17,554 nucleotides of DNA from SZUA-1535 sp964594175 (GCA_964594175.1 CAZQLM010000016.1:1-17554); one strand, 5' to 3'; counted from the first letter of the stretch, positions 1-7,499 are shown. A program made the numbers and translations. The notes: a model not told the origin generated them from the sequence alone.

Positions 1-174
1 ATATTAACCACCTAATAGTAATTACAATTTCTCATATATAAAATTTACTATTACACAGTAATAACAAATTTTTGTTTAACTGCAGGATATCCAGGAAAGA
101 AGCGCATGAAATTGTTGAATACGATATGAAGCCTAAGCAAAACTTTAATATTTTTCTTTTCACAAAACCAAAGC
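1..174. other. A/T-rich upstream region of proS, no convincing gene
   Basis: I see no supported gene here. Two short frames are open (about 42-213 and 22-129) but neither has a start with a promoter or a recognisable product. A small inverted repeat (TATTAC / GTAATA around a 3-nt loop) lies at 49-63. The segment may hold the 3' end of an upstream unit plus the proS promoter. Confidence 0.5.
144..152 (+). promoter_or_regulatory. TATA box of proS
   Basis: TTTAATATT is centred about 27 nt before the proS ATG at 175, which places transcription start at or next to the start codon. No ribosome binding site precedes the ATG, so a leaderless transcript is expected. Confidence 0.5.
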
Positions 175-1641
175 ATGGAAGAAAAAAAGAAAAATTTTGG
201 AATAACCGTTAAAAAAGAGGAAAATTTTTCTGAGTGGTTTTCGCAAGTTGTATTTAAAGCTAATTTGGCAGATAACCGCTATGGTTTGCAAGGCTTTATC
301 GTGCACCGCGAGTGGGGAATGCGTATTCTTCGCAAAATCTATGAGCTTTTGGAAAAAGAGGTTGAAAAGGATAACCACGATCCAGTACTTTTTCCAATAG
401 CTATTCCAGAAAAGTTTTTCACTAAAGAAAAAGAGCATGTTGAAGGTTTTGCTCCAGAAGTATTTTGGATTACGAAAGCTGGCGAGCATGAGCTTGCAGA
501 ACAATTTGCTCTACGACCAACTTCAGAAACAGCTTTTTATTCAATGTATGCCCTTTGGATAAGAAGCTGGAAGGATTTACCTTTCAAGCGCTATCAGAGC
601 AGGATTTGCGTTTACCGCAACGAATCGCAAACCAAACCTTTTTTAAGAGGTAGGGAATTTCTTTTTTTCGAAACACATTGTGCTTTTCGCACGCATGAAG
701 AAGCTTTAGAACAAATAAAAAAGGATATGGAAATTCTGAAAAAAGTGGCTGAAGAAAAGCTTTTCATACCTTTTGTTTTTCTCCGCAGGCCAAAATGGGA
801 TAAGTTTGCCGGAGCAGAAGATACTTATGCTGCGGATTGCGTAATGCCAGATGGAAAGGTTTCGCAGATAGGCACGACGCACGACCTTGGGCAGAGATTT
901 AGCAAGGCTTTTGATGTAACTTTCAAGGACAGGGATATGAAAGAAAAGCACGCTTGGCTCACGTGCTTCGGTCCCGGAATCTGGCGTTTAATGGCGGCGG
1001 TAATAGCGATTCATGGCGATGATCAGGGATTGGTATTGCCTTCTAGTATAGCACCTTATCATTGCGTTATTGTCCCAATTTATTTCAAGGGAAAGGAAGA
1101 CATTGTGGAGAAACATGCGAAAATTGTTGAAAGCACGCTTTCAAAAGCTGGTTTCAAAGTTTTCGGCGATTACAATAAAGAAGAAACTCCAGGGTTCAAG
1201 TTTAATAAATGGGAGCTTTTTGGCGTACCTTTACGCATCGAAATTGGCCCAAGAGACGTGGAAAGCGGAAAGGTTGTTATCGCAAGGCGCAGCGATAGAG
1301 CAAAAACAGAAGTTTCCATAGAAGATCTTGCGGAAGCAGTGAAAAAACAGCTTGAAGAAAATGACAGAATAATAAAGGAAAAAAGTCTTCGTTACCACGT
1401 GATTCATGAGGCGAGAAATTTTGAAGAAGTGAAAGAGCTCGTTAAAAAAGGCGGATTTATAAGAGCTCCTTTCTGCGGAATAGACGAAGCTTGTGAACAA
1501 TGTGCAGAGAAATTGCAAGAACTTACAGGATTGAAAGTTAGAGGAATTACGTTAAACGAAAAACCGTGCGAAAATGATGAGAAATGCATAATCTGCGGAA
1601 AGAAAGCCAAGTATATTGTGTGGTTAGCCAAAGCGTACTAA
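175..1641 (+). CDS. proS: Prolyl-tRNA synthetase, archaeal/eukaryal type
   Basis: Class II aminoacyl-tRNA synthetase that charges tRNA-Pro with proline in the cytoplasm (ATP + Pro + tRNA). Visible parts of the 488-residue protein are RPTSE at about 114-118, class II motif 2 (RNES..., about 148-168), motif 3 with HGDDQGLVLP at about 280-289, an anticodon-binding domain from about 295 to 400, and a C-terminal zinc-binding domain. That domain has clustered cysteines near 434, 440, 443, 465, 471 and 474, and the chain ends in KAY; a terminal Tyr is typical of this ProRS form. Length matches the archaeal type rather than the longer bacterial form with an editing insertion. The ATG at 175 is chosen because the TATA box fits a leaderless start and the protein begins with the family's usual Lys/Glu-rich stretch. 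The HD-domain gene follows 32 nt downstream with its own TATA box. Confidence 0.97.
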   Translation: MEEKKKNFGITVKKEENFSEWFSQVVFKANLADNRYGLQGFIVHREWGMRILRKIYELLEKEVEKDNHDPVLFPIAIPEKFFTKEKEHVEGFAPEVFWITKAGEHELAEQFALRPTSETAFYSMYALWIRSWKDLPFKRYQSRICVYRNESQTKPFLRGREFLFFETHCAFRTHEEALEQIKKDMEILKKVAEEKLFIPFVFLRRPKWDKFAGAEDTYAADCVMPDGKVSQIGTTHDLGQRFSKAFDVTFKDRDMKEKHAWLTCFGPGIWRLMAAVIAIHGDDQGLVLPSSIAPYHCVIVPIYFKGKEDIVEKHAKIVESTLSKAGFKVFGDYNKEETPGFKFNKWELFGVPLRIEIGPRDVESGKVVIARRSDRAKTEVSIEDLAEAVKKQLEENDRIIKEKSLRYHVIHEARNFEEVKELVKKGGFIRAPFCGIDEACEQCAEKLQELTGLKVRGITLNEKPCENDEKCIICGKKAKYIVWLAKAY

Positions 1642-1645
1642 AGAA

Positions 1646-1653
1646 TTTAAATT
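1646..1653 (+). promoter_or_regulatory. TATA box of the HD-domain gene
   Basis: TTTAAATT just after the proS stop is centred about 25 nt before the ATG at 1674. It supports that start over the longer frame reaching back into proS (1584), and suggests leaderless transcription independent of proS. Confidence 0.5.
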
Positions 1654-1673
1654 TTCACAATTTGAATTTTCCT

Positions 1674-2786
1674 ATGAAAAAGTATACGATAAAAACGAGT
1701 TTAAGGGAAGTTGACTGTACAAACTATGCACCAATAATCAAACATCCACATGTTATTAGGCTTGGCGATGTGACGCAGCTGAGTTTTGTGGATAAGGTAT
1801 ATCGTGGTGGTCGACACAGTAGATTGGATCACTCTGTTTTTGTCTTTCATTTTATGGACGAGATTACGAACCATCTGCTCAAAAAAGGTTGTATAAATAA
1901 GGAGGAAAAAACTAATTTGGAAATAGCAGCGATTTTACATGATATAGGTCATCCTTCATATTCGCACGCAACAGAATTTATTGCTCAAGCATTGGAAGGG
2001 AGATCAACATCTCGAGTCATTAACCATAAAATAAGAGCAGCAGAACTGATAGAAAGCGAACTAAAAGACAGAAATGGAAGAACATTAAAAGAGTGTATTG
2101 AAATTTGCGGTGGTGATCCCGAGCTTGTAAAAAACATTATCCTGAATAAAATTCCATTGAGTGAGATTCTCTCGCATAACACTCTCGGTGCAGATAAAAT
2201 AGGCTATACCTTGCTCGATTCTAACAGAACGTTTTTTTATCCTGTAATGCCATTTTTTCTCGATATTTTCCCTGAATATTATTTTGATGGCGAAAAATTG
2301 GGTTTAGAGAGTTGTGAAAAACTACCACAAATAAAGAGCATTCAGCTTGCGTATCAGGATATGTACTTGCACGTTTATTTTCATCCAGATGTTAGATTTT
2401 ATGAAAGGGTGTGGGAAAAATGTGTAGAAACTCTTATAAAGAATAGGGTAATCTCTGTAGAAGAGTTATGGAACTTGGAGGAATATGAAATTAAAACCAT
2501 AGCTAAGAATCATGAAGAATCCCGTAAACTTTTTATGAAAATTCAGATGGAGGAATTTCCCAGAAATTCGGATGCGAAAAACACGAGATCACGTGTAACA
2601 TTTCAATCATACCAAGAAGAACGATTCCAGATGATGTTTATGTTTTCGAATACGGTGAATCGCTATTTGAAATGTATCCTAAACATTACGAAAGTTTACT
2701 TGAGACGGAAAAGCAATATACAACAATTAATGTCTATGCAAACCCTAAAATTAGCATATCAAAAGAAAAATGCAGGGAAATTTTAA
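1674..2786 (+). CDS. HD-domain phosphohydrolase (dNTPase/SAMHD1-like family), frame-disrupted
   Basis: HD-superfamily metal-dependent phosphohydrolase of the broad dGTPase/SAMHD1-like group; the substrate cannot be read from sequence. Family signatures are a GGRHSRLDHS segment near the N terminus (first metal His), LHDIGHPSYSH (the HD pair), and GADKIGYTLLDS (the conserved distal Asp region that usually reads D-A-D-R-x-D-Y-x-x-R-D-S). The family match is good up to about residue 300. After about position 2575 this frame turns into atypical protein (many Met, Asn, Arg) and stops at 2786. A better continuation sits in another frame and ends at 2809 (separate entry). As written the product is 370 residues; one added A in the A-run at 2577-2581 gives about 378. 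This is a sequencing indel, a true disruption, or less likely programmed frameshifting. Start ATG 1674 fits the TATA spacing. Confidence 0.85.
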   Translation: MKKYTIKTSLREVDCTNYAPIIKHPHVIRLGDVTQLSFVDKVYRGGRHSRLDHSVFVFHFMDEITNHLLKKGCINKEEKTNLEIAAILHDIGHPSYSHATEFIAQALEGRSTSRVINHKIRAAELIESELKDRNGRTLKECIEICGGDPELVKNIILNKIPLSEILSHNTLGADKIGYTLLDSNRTFFYPVMPFFLDIFPEYYFDGEKLGLESCEKLPQIKSIQLAYQDMYLHVYFHPDVRFYERVWEKCVETLIKNRVISVEELWNLEEYEIKTIAKNHEESRKLFMKIQMEEFPRNSDAKNTRSRVTFQSYQEERFQMMFMFSNTVNRYLKCILNITKVYLRRKSNIQQLMSMQTLKLAYQKKNAGKF

Positions 2787-2809
2787 TAGAGGAAGTGCAG
2801 AGAATGTAA
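2576..2809 (+). pseudogene. Displaced C-terminal reading frame of the HD-domain gene
   Basis: The frame read from CAC at 2582 to the TAA at 2807-2809 encodes a well-composed stretch starting HEITCNISIIPRRTIPDD and ending in EILIEEVQRM. It has mixed charged and hydrophobic residues like the rest of the HD protein. The overlapping continuation of the upstream frame does not look like natural protein. Reading from the first frame into this one requires one extra base; the A5 run at 2577-2581 (GAAAAAC) is the simplest site. This frame is open from 2528, so the exact switch point lies between 2528 and about 2600. Confidence 0.75.
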
Positions 2810-2834
2810 TTTAAAGAAATGCTTGCAGGAGAAC

Positions 2835-2843
2835 ACTTATAAC
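2835..2843 (+). promoter_or_regulatory. TATA box of the Hef-like helicase gene
   Basis: ACTTATAAC is centred about 27 nt before the ATG at 2866, with no ribosome binding site in between; a leaderless transcript is predicted. Confidence 0.5.
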
Positions 2844-2865
2844 CTAATTCGCGAAAATCTTTATT

Positions 2866-4383
2866 ATGTCTGAATACGTTTCACATCCTCTATTAAAGGA
2901 GAACACTGTAGAAAAAAGAGCTTATCAGGAAAATATTCTGAAAGTAGCTGAGAGAAAAAATACTCTTGTTGTTCTTCCGACAGGAATAGGAAAAACCGTT
3001 CTTGCCGTGCTTCTCTCAGCCAAAAGACTGGAGCTTTTTCCTGAAAGCAAAATCCTTATTCTTGCCCCCACACGTCCTCTAGTCGCGCAGCACAAAAAAG
3101 TTTTTGAAGAACTTATGAATCTTGATATCAAAGACTTTGCTCTGGTTACGGGACATGTAAAACCAGAAAAAAGAGAAAAGCTCTATCGCATAGCCAGAAT
3201 AATTTTTGCAACTCCTCAGACAATAAAAAATGACCTCGAAGAAAAAAGGCTTCATCTGCGTGAGTTTTCCCTTCTCGTTGTGGACGAAGCTCACAGAACT
3301 GTTGGAAATTACGCCTACGTAAAAATCGCAAAAAAATACATGGTTCAAGCTGAAAAACCGCTTATTCTAGCGCTTACGGCAAGTCCTGGTGGTGATGAAG
3401 AGAAAATAAAGGAAATATGCGAAAATCTTTTCATAAGGGCCGTGGAGATAAGAAGCGAATATGATGAAGACGTTAAGCCATATATAAAGCCTGTGAACAT
3501 TGAAATAGTGAAGGTTTCCTTTGATCAAACTCTTGAAGAAATTAGGGAAAAACTCAAAAGAATTTTCAAAAGCTTCAAGGAAAGACTAAGGGAATACAAT
3601 ATTCGCTTCACAACAAAAAAAGAACTTCTCGAAATTCAGAAGCATTTTGGAGAGCGTGTTTCAAAAGAAAAACATCTTTTTCCTGTACTCATGACAATTT
3701 CAGATACCCTTAAAGTTTGGCACGCTTTGGAGCTTTTGGAAACTCAAAGTACCGGAGCTTTAAGGGATTATCTCGAAAGACTTAAAAGCAGCGAGCAGGG
3801 AAGAAGACTTTTCAAAATCGATGAATTCAAAGCTGTGTATTTCGATATTTTAAAATTGCAAAAAGAACTCCACCCGAAAATGAAAAAACTTAAGGAAATA
3901 GTGAGAAATGAGCTCAAAAGAAATCCACAGGCAAGAATTTTAATATTTTCTCACTACAGAGATAATATAGAAGAAATTTACGAGGAACTCAAAACTGTGG
4001 AGCGTTGCAAACCGTGTTATTTAATCGGTCAGGCCGGTGAAAGGGGATTGAGCCAGAAAGAGCAGATAATGGTTATAGAAGCTTTTGAAAAAGGTGAGTA
4101 TAACTGCATGATAGGTTCTCCGGTTAGTGAGGAAGGTCTGCACATACCGAGTGTTGATATAGGAATTTTTTATGATGCCGTACCAAGTGAAATAAGGCTG
4201 ATTCAGAGGAGAGGAAGAATTGGAAGAGTAAAATTCGGAAAGATAATCTTTCTCCTGTTGAAAAAATCGAGAGACGAAGCATATTTTTACACGGCTTTAA
4301 GAAAGGAAAAAAGAATGAAACAAACGTTAAGACTTATGAAGATTTTCGGAATAAGAAAAAAGACTCTCTTCGATTTTGGTTAG
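2866..4383 (+). CDS. hef: Hef/FANCM-type SF2 DNA helicase, helicase-only form
   Basis: Superfamily 2 helicase of the archaeal Hef (FANCM/Mph1) family, which processes stalled or branched replication forks. In order: Q-like start (KRAYQENIL), motif I LPTGIGKT, motif Ia APTRPLVAQH, motif II DEAH, motif III TAS, a Hef-specific insertion between the two RecA-like domains (about 200-320), then FSHYRDN, the diagnostic GQAGERGLSQKEQ, motif V SEEGLHIPSVD and motif VI QRRGRIGR. At 505 residues it ends shortly after the second RecA domain. The XPF-like ERCC4 nuclease and helix-hairpin-helix domains found in full-length Hef are absent. The stop at 4381-4383 overlaps the 3' end of the convergent - strand gene by 4 nt, so no coding room is left downstream. 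Start ATG 2866 agrees with the TATA box. Confidence 0.92.
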   Translation: MSEYVSHPLLKENTVEKRAYQENILKVAERKNTLVVLPTGIGKTVLAVLLSAKRLELFPESKILILAPTRPLVAQHKKVFEELMNLDIKDFALVTGHVKPEKREKLYRIARIIFATPQTIKNDLEEKRLHLREFSLLVVDEAHRTVGNYAYVKIAKKYMVQAEKPLILALTASPGGDEEKIKEICENLFIRAVEIRSEYDEDVKPYIKPVNIEIVKVSFDQTLEEIREKLKRIFKSFKERLREYNIRFTTKKELLEIQKHFGERVSKEKHLFPVLMTISDTLKVWHALELLETQSTGALRDYLERLKSSEQGRRLFKIDEFKAVYFDILKLQKELHPKMKKLKEIVRNELKRNPQARILIFSHYRDNIEEIYEELKTVERCKPCYLIGQAGERGLSQKEQIMVIEAFEKGEYNCMIGSPVSEEGLHIPSVDIGIFYDAVPSEIRLIQRRGRIGRVKFGKIIFLLLKKSRDEAYFYTALRKEKRMKQTLRLMKIFGIRKKTLFDFG

Positions 4384-4697
4384 AAAAATAAACTGGTAAG
4401 TAGAAGGTCAATCGTTTTTCCACAACTTGCTTTTATCCTGATACCATTAACTTTAACATTAATAGCTTTCTTTTCTTGGAGAATATTTTTCAAACTTCTA
4501 TAAACCTCTTCATCCTTTACCAATAAAGGTATTTCTTCACCGTTTTTTCTCACTTCTACTATTACACTTTCATATTCTCTTATCACGCTTCCGTTTGGAA
4601 ATAAATATTCAGTGTAGTTTCCTTTTTCATCCCATAGAGAAAAAGGATTATAACCGCACCTAATTTTTACGTCTCCTTCCATTTTTTGCGTGTACAT
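4380..4697 (-). CDS. Small protein of unknown function
   Basis: I do not recognise this 105-residue protein. It has no membrane segment or cysteine cluster. The first half (about 10-50) alternates charged and aromatic residues as in a beta-rich fold (GYNPFSLWDEKGNYTEYLF), followed by a Lys/Glu-rich part. ATG 4697 is preferred; a GTG at 4706 in the same frame is an alternative because the TATA-like tract at 4718-4735 fits either. Its 3' end overlaps the helicase stop by 4 nt, tail to tail. It lies upstream of the ftsZ control region in divergent orientation. Confidence 0.7.
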   Translation of the reverse strand: MYTQKMEGDVKIRCGYNPFSLWDEKGNYTEYLFPNGSVIREYESVIVEVRKNGEEIPLLVKDEEVYRSLKNILQEKKAINVKVNGIRIKASCGKTIDLLLTSLFF

Positions 4698-4717
4698 AAG
4701 GAGCACCTATATTCCAG

Positions 4718-4735
4718 AGTATAGATATATTTAAA
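4718..4735 (-). promoter_or_regulatory. TATA-like tract for the - strand small gene
   Basis: Read on the - strand, TTTAAATATATC and a following CTATAC lie about 25-35 nt before the start candidates GTG 4706 and ATG 4697. Confidence 0.4.
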
Positions 4736-4771
4736 TAGTGAAAATGAAAGAAAAATAATTGCAAGCATTAT

Positions 4772-4845
4772 ACGGGCGCAATAAAGTAACAATCTATTCC
4801 AACTGTTCATTTACGGGCGCATTTCGTACAAATTTCACGGGCGCA
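4772..4845 (+). repeat. Three ACGGGCGCA repeats upstream of ftsZ
   Basis: The 9-mer ACGGGCGCA occurs at 4772-4780, 4813-4821 and 4837-4845, with start-to-start distances of 41 and 24 nt. It is strikingly G/C-rich within an A/T-rich intergenic region. The first copy is flanked by TTAT/ATAA and the third by AAATTTCA / TGAAATTT (4830-4837 and 4846-4853), so two copies sit in the loop of an inverted repeat. They look like binding sites for one factor, but no such factor can be named. Confidence 0.6.
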
Positions 4846-4873
4846 TGAAATTTCTTACCTATTTCTCTGTAAA

Positions 4874-4893
4874 AGTAGTTAGCCTTAACTACT
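4874..4893 (+). promoter_or_regulatory. Perfect inverted repeat before the ftsZ TATA box
   Basis: AGTAGTTA (4874-4881) and TAACTACT (4886-4893) are exact reverse complements separated by GCCT. The element abuts the ftsZ TATA box, overlapping where TFB would contact DNA, so it is a candidate operator. Confidence 0.5.
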
Positions 4894-4902
4894 ATAAAAA
4901 AA
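4891..4902 (+). promoter_or_regulatory. TATA box of ftsZ
   Basis: ACTATAAAAAAA is centred about 25 nt before position 4922, giving a short 5' leader of about 17 nt before the ATG at 4939. That leader contains AAGGTGAT (4928-4935), a good archaeal ribosome binding site. Unlike most lead genes here, ftsZ therefore has a leader. Confidence 0.55.
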
Positions 4903-4915
4903 TTTGGTCACCAAA
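4903..4915 (+). promoter_or_regulatory. Palindrome between ftsZ TATA box and start site
   Basis: TTTGGTCACCAAA is a 13-bp palindrome with a single central base (TTTGGT-C-ACCAAA). Its place between the TATA box and the predicted transcription start is typical for archaeal repressor operators. Confidence 0.45.
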
Positions 4916-4938
4916 AAATATATTTCGAAGGTGATAGA

Positions 4939-6084
4939 ATGGATTCATTGATAAAATCCGCTTTCGAAAGAACGTTTGGCCACCCGCAAAATACCTTTCA
5001 GGCACAACAGGCAATGCAAAATACACAAACCACAGGCTTAAGCGCAAGTTCAACAGACTGGGAAAGAAAAGTCGCAGAAGAGTTTGAGATAGAAATGCAC
5101 AGAGCAAAAATCGTTGTTGTGGGAATAGGAGGAGCTGGTTGCAACACAGTTACAAGGCTTTATGAAATGGGCGTTGAAGGTGCTGAGATAATAGCAATGA
5201 ACACGGATGCTAAACACTTAGCTATTACAAAGGCTCACAAGAAAATTCTTCTCGGAAAGGAGACAACACGCGGTTTAGGCGCAGGAGGTTATCCGCAGAT
5301 AGGAGAGAAAGCCGCTCAAGAATCGAGACAGGAAATAAAGCAGATTTTGGAAGGAGCCGATTTAGTATTCATTACCTGCGGTCTTGGAGGAGGAACAGGA
5401 ACAGGAGGTGCACCAATAGTAGCTGAAGTGGCAAAATCCATAGGAGCTATTACAATAGGAGCTGTTACTATGCCTTTCAGGATGGAAGGTACGCGACTAC
5501 AAAAAGCGGAGGATGGGCTTTCAAAGCTTAGACAGGTAACAGATACCGTTGTTGTGATAGAAAATCAAAAACTTTTGGACTATGCAGGGCAGCTTCCCCT
5601 TCAGCAGGCCTTTGCATTGGCAGATGAGCTGATATCTATGATGATAAAAGGAATAACAGAAACCATAATGGTACCTTCTCTTGTAAATCTTGATTTTGCA
5701 GATGTAAAAGCCGTTATGAGCGCTGGAGGAGTAAGCGCCATTTGCGTTGGTGAAAGTGATTCACAGGAGCGCGTCAAGGATGCTGTGCTCAAGGCTTTGA
5801 ATCACCCATTGCTCGAAGTAGATTATTCAGGAGCTTTAGGTGCGTTAATCCACATTATATGCGGCCCTGACTGCACGCTGGCAGAGATAAACGAAGCCGG
5901 AGAGCTCATTTCAAAGCGTTTATCTCCGGATGCTCAGGTAATATGGGGAGCACGTGTGCTTCCGGAATTTACAGGAAAGGTACAGGTAATAGCAATAATT
6001 ACCGGTGTGAAATCTCCTTATATTCTTGGGCCTTCTCAACAAGAGGAAAAACCTAGCGAACTCGGAATAGAAATAATAAGATAA
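4939..6084 (+). CDS. ftsZ: Cell-division GTPase FtsZ
   Basis: Tubulin-family GTPase that polymerises into the division ring at mid-cell. The 381-residue protein shows the nucleotide-binding start VVGIGGAGCNTV (about 60-71), the tubulin signature GGGTGTG (about 150-156), the MPF/E-G-R region near 178-185, and the T7 catalytic loop NLDFADVK (about 250-257) that completes the active site of the next subunit. The first 52 or so residues form an N-terminal extension, with a Gln-rich low-complexity part (about 16-40). The C terminus ends in a short hydrophobic peptide (LGIEIIR), probably the binding site for membrane anchors or other division factors. I do not assign it to the FtsZ1 or FtsZ2 paralogue group. 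The start is set by AAGGTGAT at -11 to -4. It stands alone, facing taw2 tail to tail with 35 nt between them. Confidence 0.97.
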   Translation: MDSLIKSAFERTFGHPQNTFQAQQAMQNTQTTGLSASSTDWERKVAEEFEIEMHRAKIVVVGIGGAGCNTVTRLYEMGVEGAEIIAMNTDAKHLAITKAHKKILLGKETTRGLGAGGYPQIGEKAAQESRQEIKQILEGADLVFITCGLGGGTGTGGAPIVAEVAKSIGAITIGAVTMPFRMEGTRLQKAEDGLSKLRQVTDTVVVIENQKLLDYAGQLPLQQAFALADELISMMIKGITETIMVPSLVNLDFADVKAVMSAGGVSAICVGESDSQERVKDAVLKALNHPLLEVDYSGALGALIHIICGPDCTLAEINEAGELISKRLSPDAQVIWGARVLPEFTGKVQVIAIITGVKSPYILGPSQQEEKPSELGIEIIR

Positions 6085-6105
6085 GCTCGTCCATATGCGC
6101 CACCC

Positions 6106-6127
6106 TTTTTTCTTTTTATTTATTTTA
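6106..6127 (+). terminator. T-rich terminator of ftsZ
   Basis: A run of T-tracts (TTTTTTCTTTTTATTTATTTT) begins about 20 nt after the ftsZ stop, without a strong hairpin. This is the usual archaeal intrinsic terminator form. Confidence 0.5.
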
Positions 6128-6956
6128 TTCGAATATCCGCTGTATAGTGTATTATTCTCGGAGCATAAGATTTTACTTTTCTTACTTCCATAATTTCTGC
6201 TTTTCTACCACTCTTTTTTACCAACTCATCCACTTTCTTTAATTCTTTAGTTTCCATTCCCTTTTTTGATAAAAAATGATAGTGGACTATAGCTCCTTCT
6301 TTTGCGATGTGAAGTGCGGATTCGAGAAATTGGCGTGTTTGAAAAATATAACCCATTAGTACACGATGAGCTCTTATTCCTTGTTCAGCGAGTTCTAAAC
6401 AAACCTTCCTGCAGTCTCCGCAGATAGCAATAACTTTATCATTCACTTTGTTCAATTTTACGTTTTCTTTCAAAAAAGCTATTGCTTCGGGATTTATGTC
6501 AATTGCATAGATTCTTTCTGCTTTTGTAAGTTTCGCAATTGGAATTGTAAAATAACCTATTCCAGCAAACATATCAACTACTATTTCTCCAGGTTTTATC
6601 TGCCTCACAATTCTTAACTTTTCTCCCTTATTCCCCTTTGAAAATATGAATTTTGCCACGTCTATTTTATAAATACACTTGTGCTCACGATGCAAGGTTA
6701 TTGTGCCATTTCCAGCGATAACTTCTATTTCCGGCTTTCTTATTTCACCGCGGATTTCTTTGAGGGCACAGACTGTTTGCACAGGAAGAAGCTCCAGGAC
6801 AGCTTTTCCGATTTCTCTTTTCCATGGTTCAAGCTCCGGATGCAATCTAAGAATAATGACTCTACCAATCACGTTATATGAGCGCGGAAGTTTTTCCAAA
6901 GCTTCAGACGAAAGTGTTTTCTTGAGCTTTGAATAGAGAAGTTTATAAAACGACAT
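6120..6956 (-). CDS. taw2: tRNA wybutosine-pathway aminocarboxypropyltransferase Taw2 (Trm5/Tyw2 family)
   Basis: Class I SAM-dependent enzyme that transfers the aminocarboxypropyl group of SAM onto 4-demethylwyosine at position 37 of tRNA-Phe. In 278 residues it shows the family's FSKGNKGEKLRI segment (about 105-116), the SAM motif DMFAGIGYFTIP (about 128-139), AIDINPEA (about 151-158) and KENVKLNK. The deciding position is about 197-204. The m1G37 methyltransferase Trm5 has an N-L/P-P type motif there, whereas this protein has HRVLMGYI followed by IVHYHF, as in Taw2 such as the Pyrococcus enzyme. The end (EVRKVKSYAPRIIHY) also fits. Trm5 is the alternative. It begins 9 nt after the stop of the upstream gene, with AAGGTGA in the gap as ribosome binding site, so the two are probably co-transcribed. 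Confidence 0.82.
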   Translation of the reverse strand: MSFYKLLYSKLKKTLSSEALEKLPRSYNVIGRVIILRLHPELEPWKREIGKAVLELLPVQTVCALKEIRGEIRKPEIEVIAGNGTITLHREHKCIYKIDVAKFIFSKGNKGEKLRIVRQIKPGEIVVDMFAGIGYFTIPIAKLTKAERIYAIDINPEAIAFLKENVKLNKVNDKVIAICGDCRKVCLELAEQGIRAHRVLMGYIFQTRQFLESALHIAKEGAIVHYHFLSKKGMETKELKKVDELVKKSGRKAEIMEVRKVKSYAPRIIHYTADIRIK

Positions 6957-6965
6957 ATTTTCACC

Positions 6966-7433
6966 TTAAGGTTTTTTTCTTTTAAGAATAATGAAAATTA
7001 AGAGAATTATTAATGAAGCAACGATAACGCAAGATAAATTTCTAGAAAAATTCCACGGAGTTCGATTTTCAACTATTTTTATTTTCAAGCTTTTTGGTAT
7101 AAGTTTGTGTTTTTCTCCGTAAAGAAAATAAAAAACAAAAGATTTCAGATTTCCGCTCTCCGCAATTCTATAGCTTAGGATTTTCTCTTCACCTGATTTT
7201 AATAGAGGAATTTCAAATTTTCTTTCAAGTTTATTATCGAGATAATCCTCTATTGTAATATTCTTTAGTTCTTCTTTCCAAAAATTCTTTAAATAATGAA
7301 CAATTTTCCCGTCTTCTGTGTAAACTTTGTGCTCGAGAATTTTTTCTACAATCTCGATTCCCTGCGCAAAAGAAATCTGAGAAAAGAGGAGCAGAAAGGT
7401 GCATATTCCGGTTAGAGAGTGTGACATTTTCAT
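6966..7433 (-). CDS. Exported, C-terminally membrane-anchored protein of unknown function
   Basis: I do not recognise the family. The 155-residue protein starts with a clear signal peptide (hydrophobic GICTFLLLFSQISFA, probable cleavage near residue 23). It has an extracytoplasmic domain of about 100 residues rich in Lys/Glu, one strong transmembrane helix near the end (CVIVASLIILLIFIIL) and a basic KRKKP tail that keeps the C terminus inside. The fold of the outer part looks beta-rich, like conserved archaeal surface domains, but this is inference. It is the first gene of a two-gene unit with taw2, an unexpected partner. Start ATG 7433 fits the TATA box at about 7454-7463; the ATG two codons later is a weaker choice. 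Confidence 0.75.
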   Translation of the reverse strand: MKMSHSLTGICTFLLLFSQISFAQGIEIVEKILEHKVYTEDGKIVHYLKNFWKEELKNITIEDYLDNKLERKFEIPLLKSGEEKILSYRIAESGNLKSFVFYFLYGEKHKLIPKSLKIKIVENRTPWNFSRNLSCVIVASLIILLIFIILKRKKP

Positions 7434-7453
7434 AATCTGTATTTTCTGATAAA

Positions 7454-7463
7454 GGTATAAATT
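7454..7463 (-). promoter_or_regulatory. TATA box of the exported-protein/taw2 unit
   Basis: Read on the - strand, AATTTATACC is centred about 26 nt before the ATG at 7433, predicting a leaderless start. Confidence 0.5.
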
Positions 7464-7499
7464 TTTTTAAAAAAGATGGACGTAAATAAAATTGCAATG

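Noticed and set aside
42..213. Tail of an upstream gene reading through the proS promoter
   Set aside because: The frame gives a short, unrecognisable peptide, includes the proS TATA box and overlaps the proS start.
2576..2582. Programmed -1 frameshift site in the HD gene
   Set aside because: GAAAAAC only partly fits the slippery pattern, since the first codon would re-pair with a mismatch. I looked for but did not establish a downstream stem-loop. A one-base indel is simpler.
4845..4934. A 29-codon open frame starting right after the third ACGGGCGC repeat and ending in the ftsZ ribosome binding site
   Set aside because: It runs through the ftsZ TATA box and both inverted repeats and lacks its own start signal, so it would not be transcribed from that promoter. 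It is better explained by the regulatory elements.
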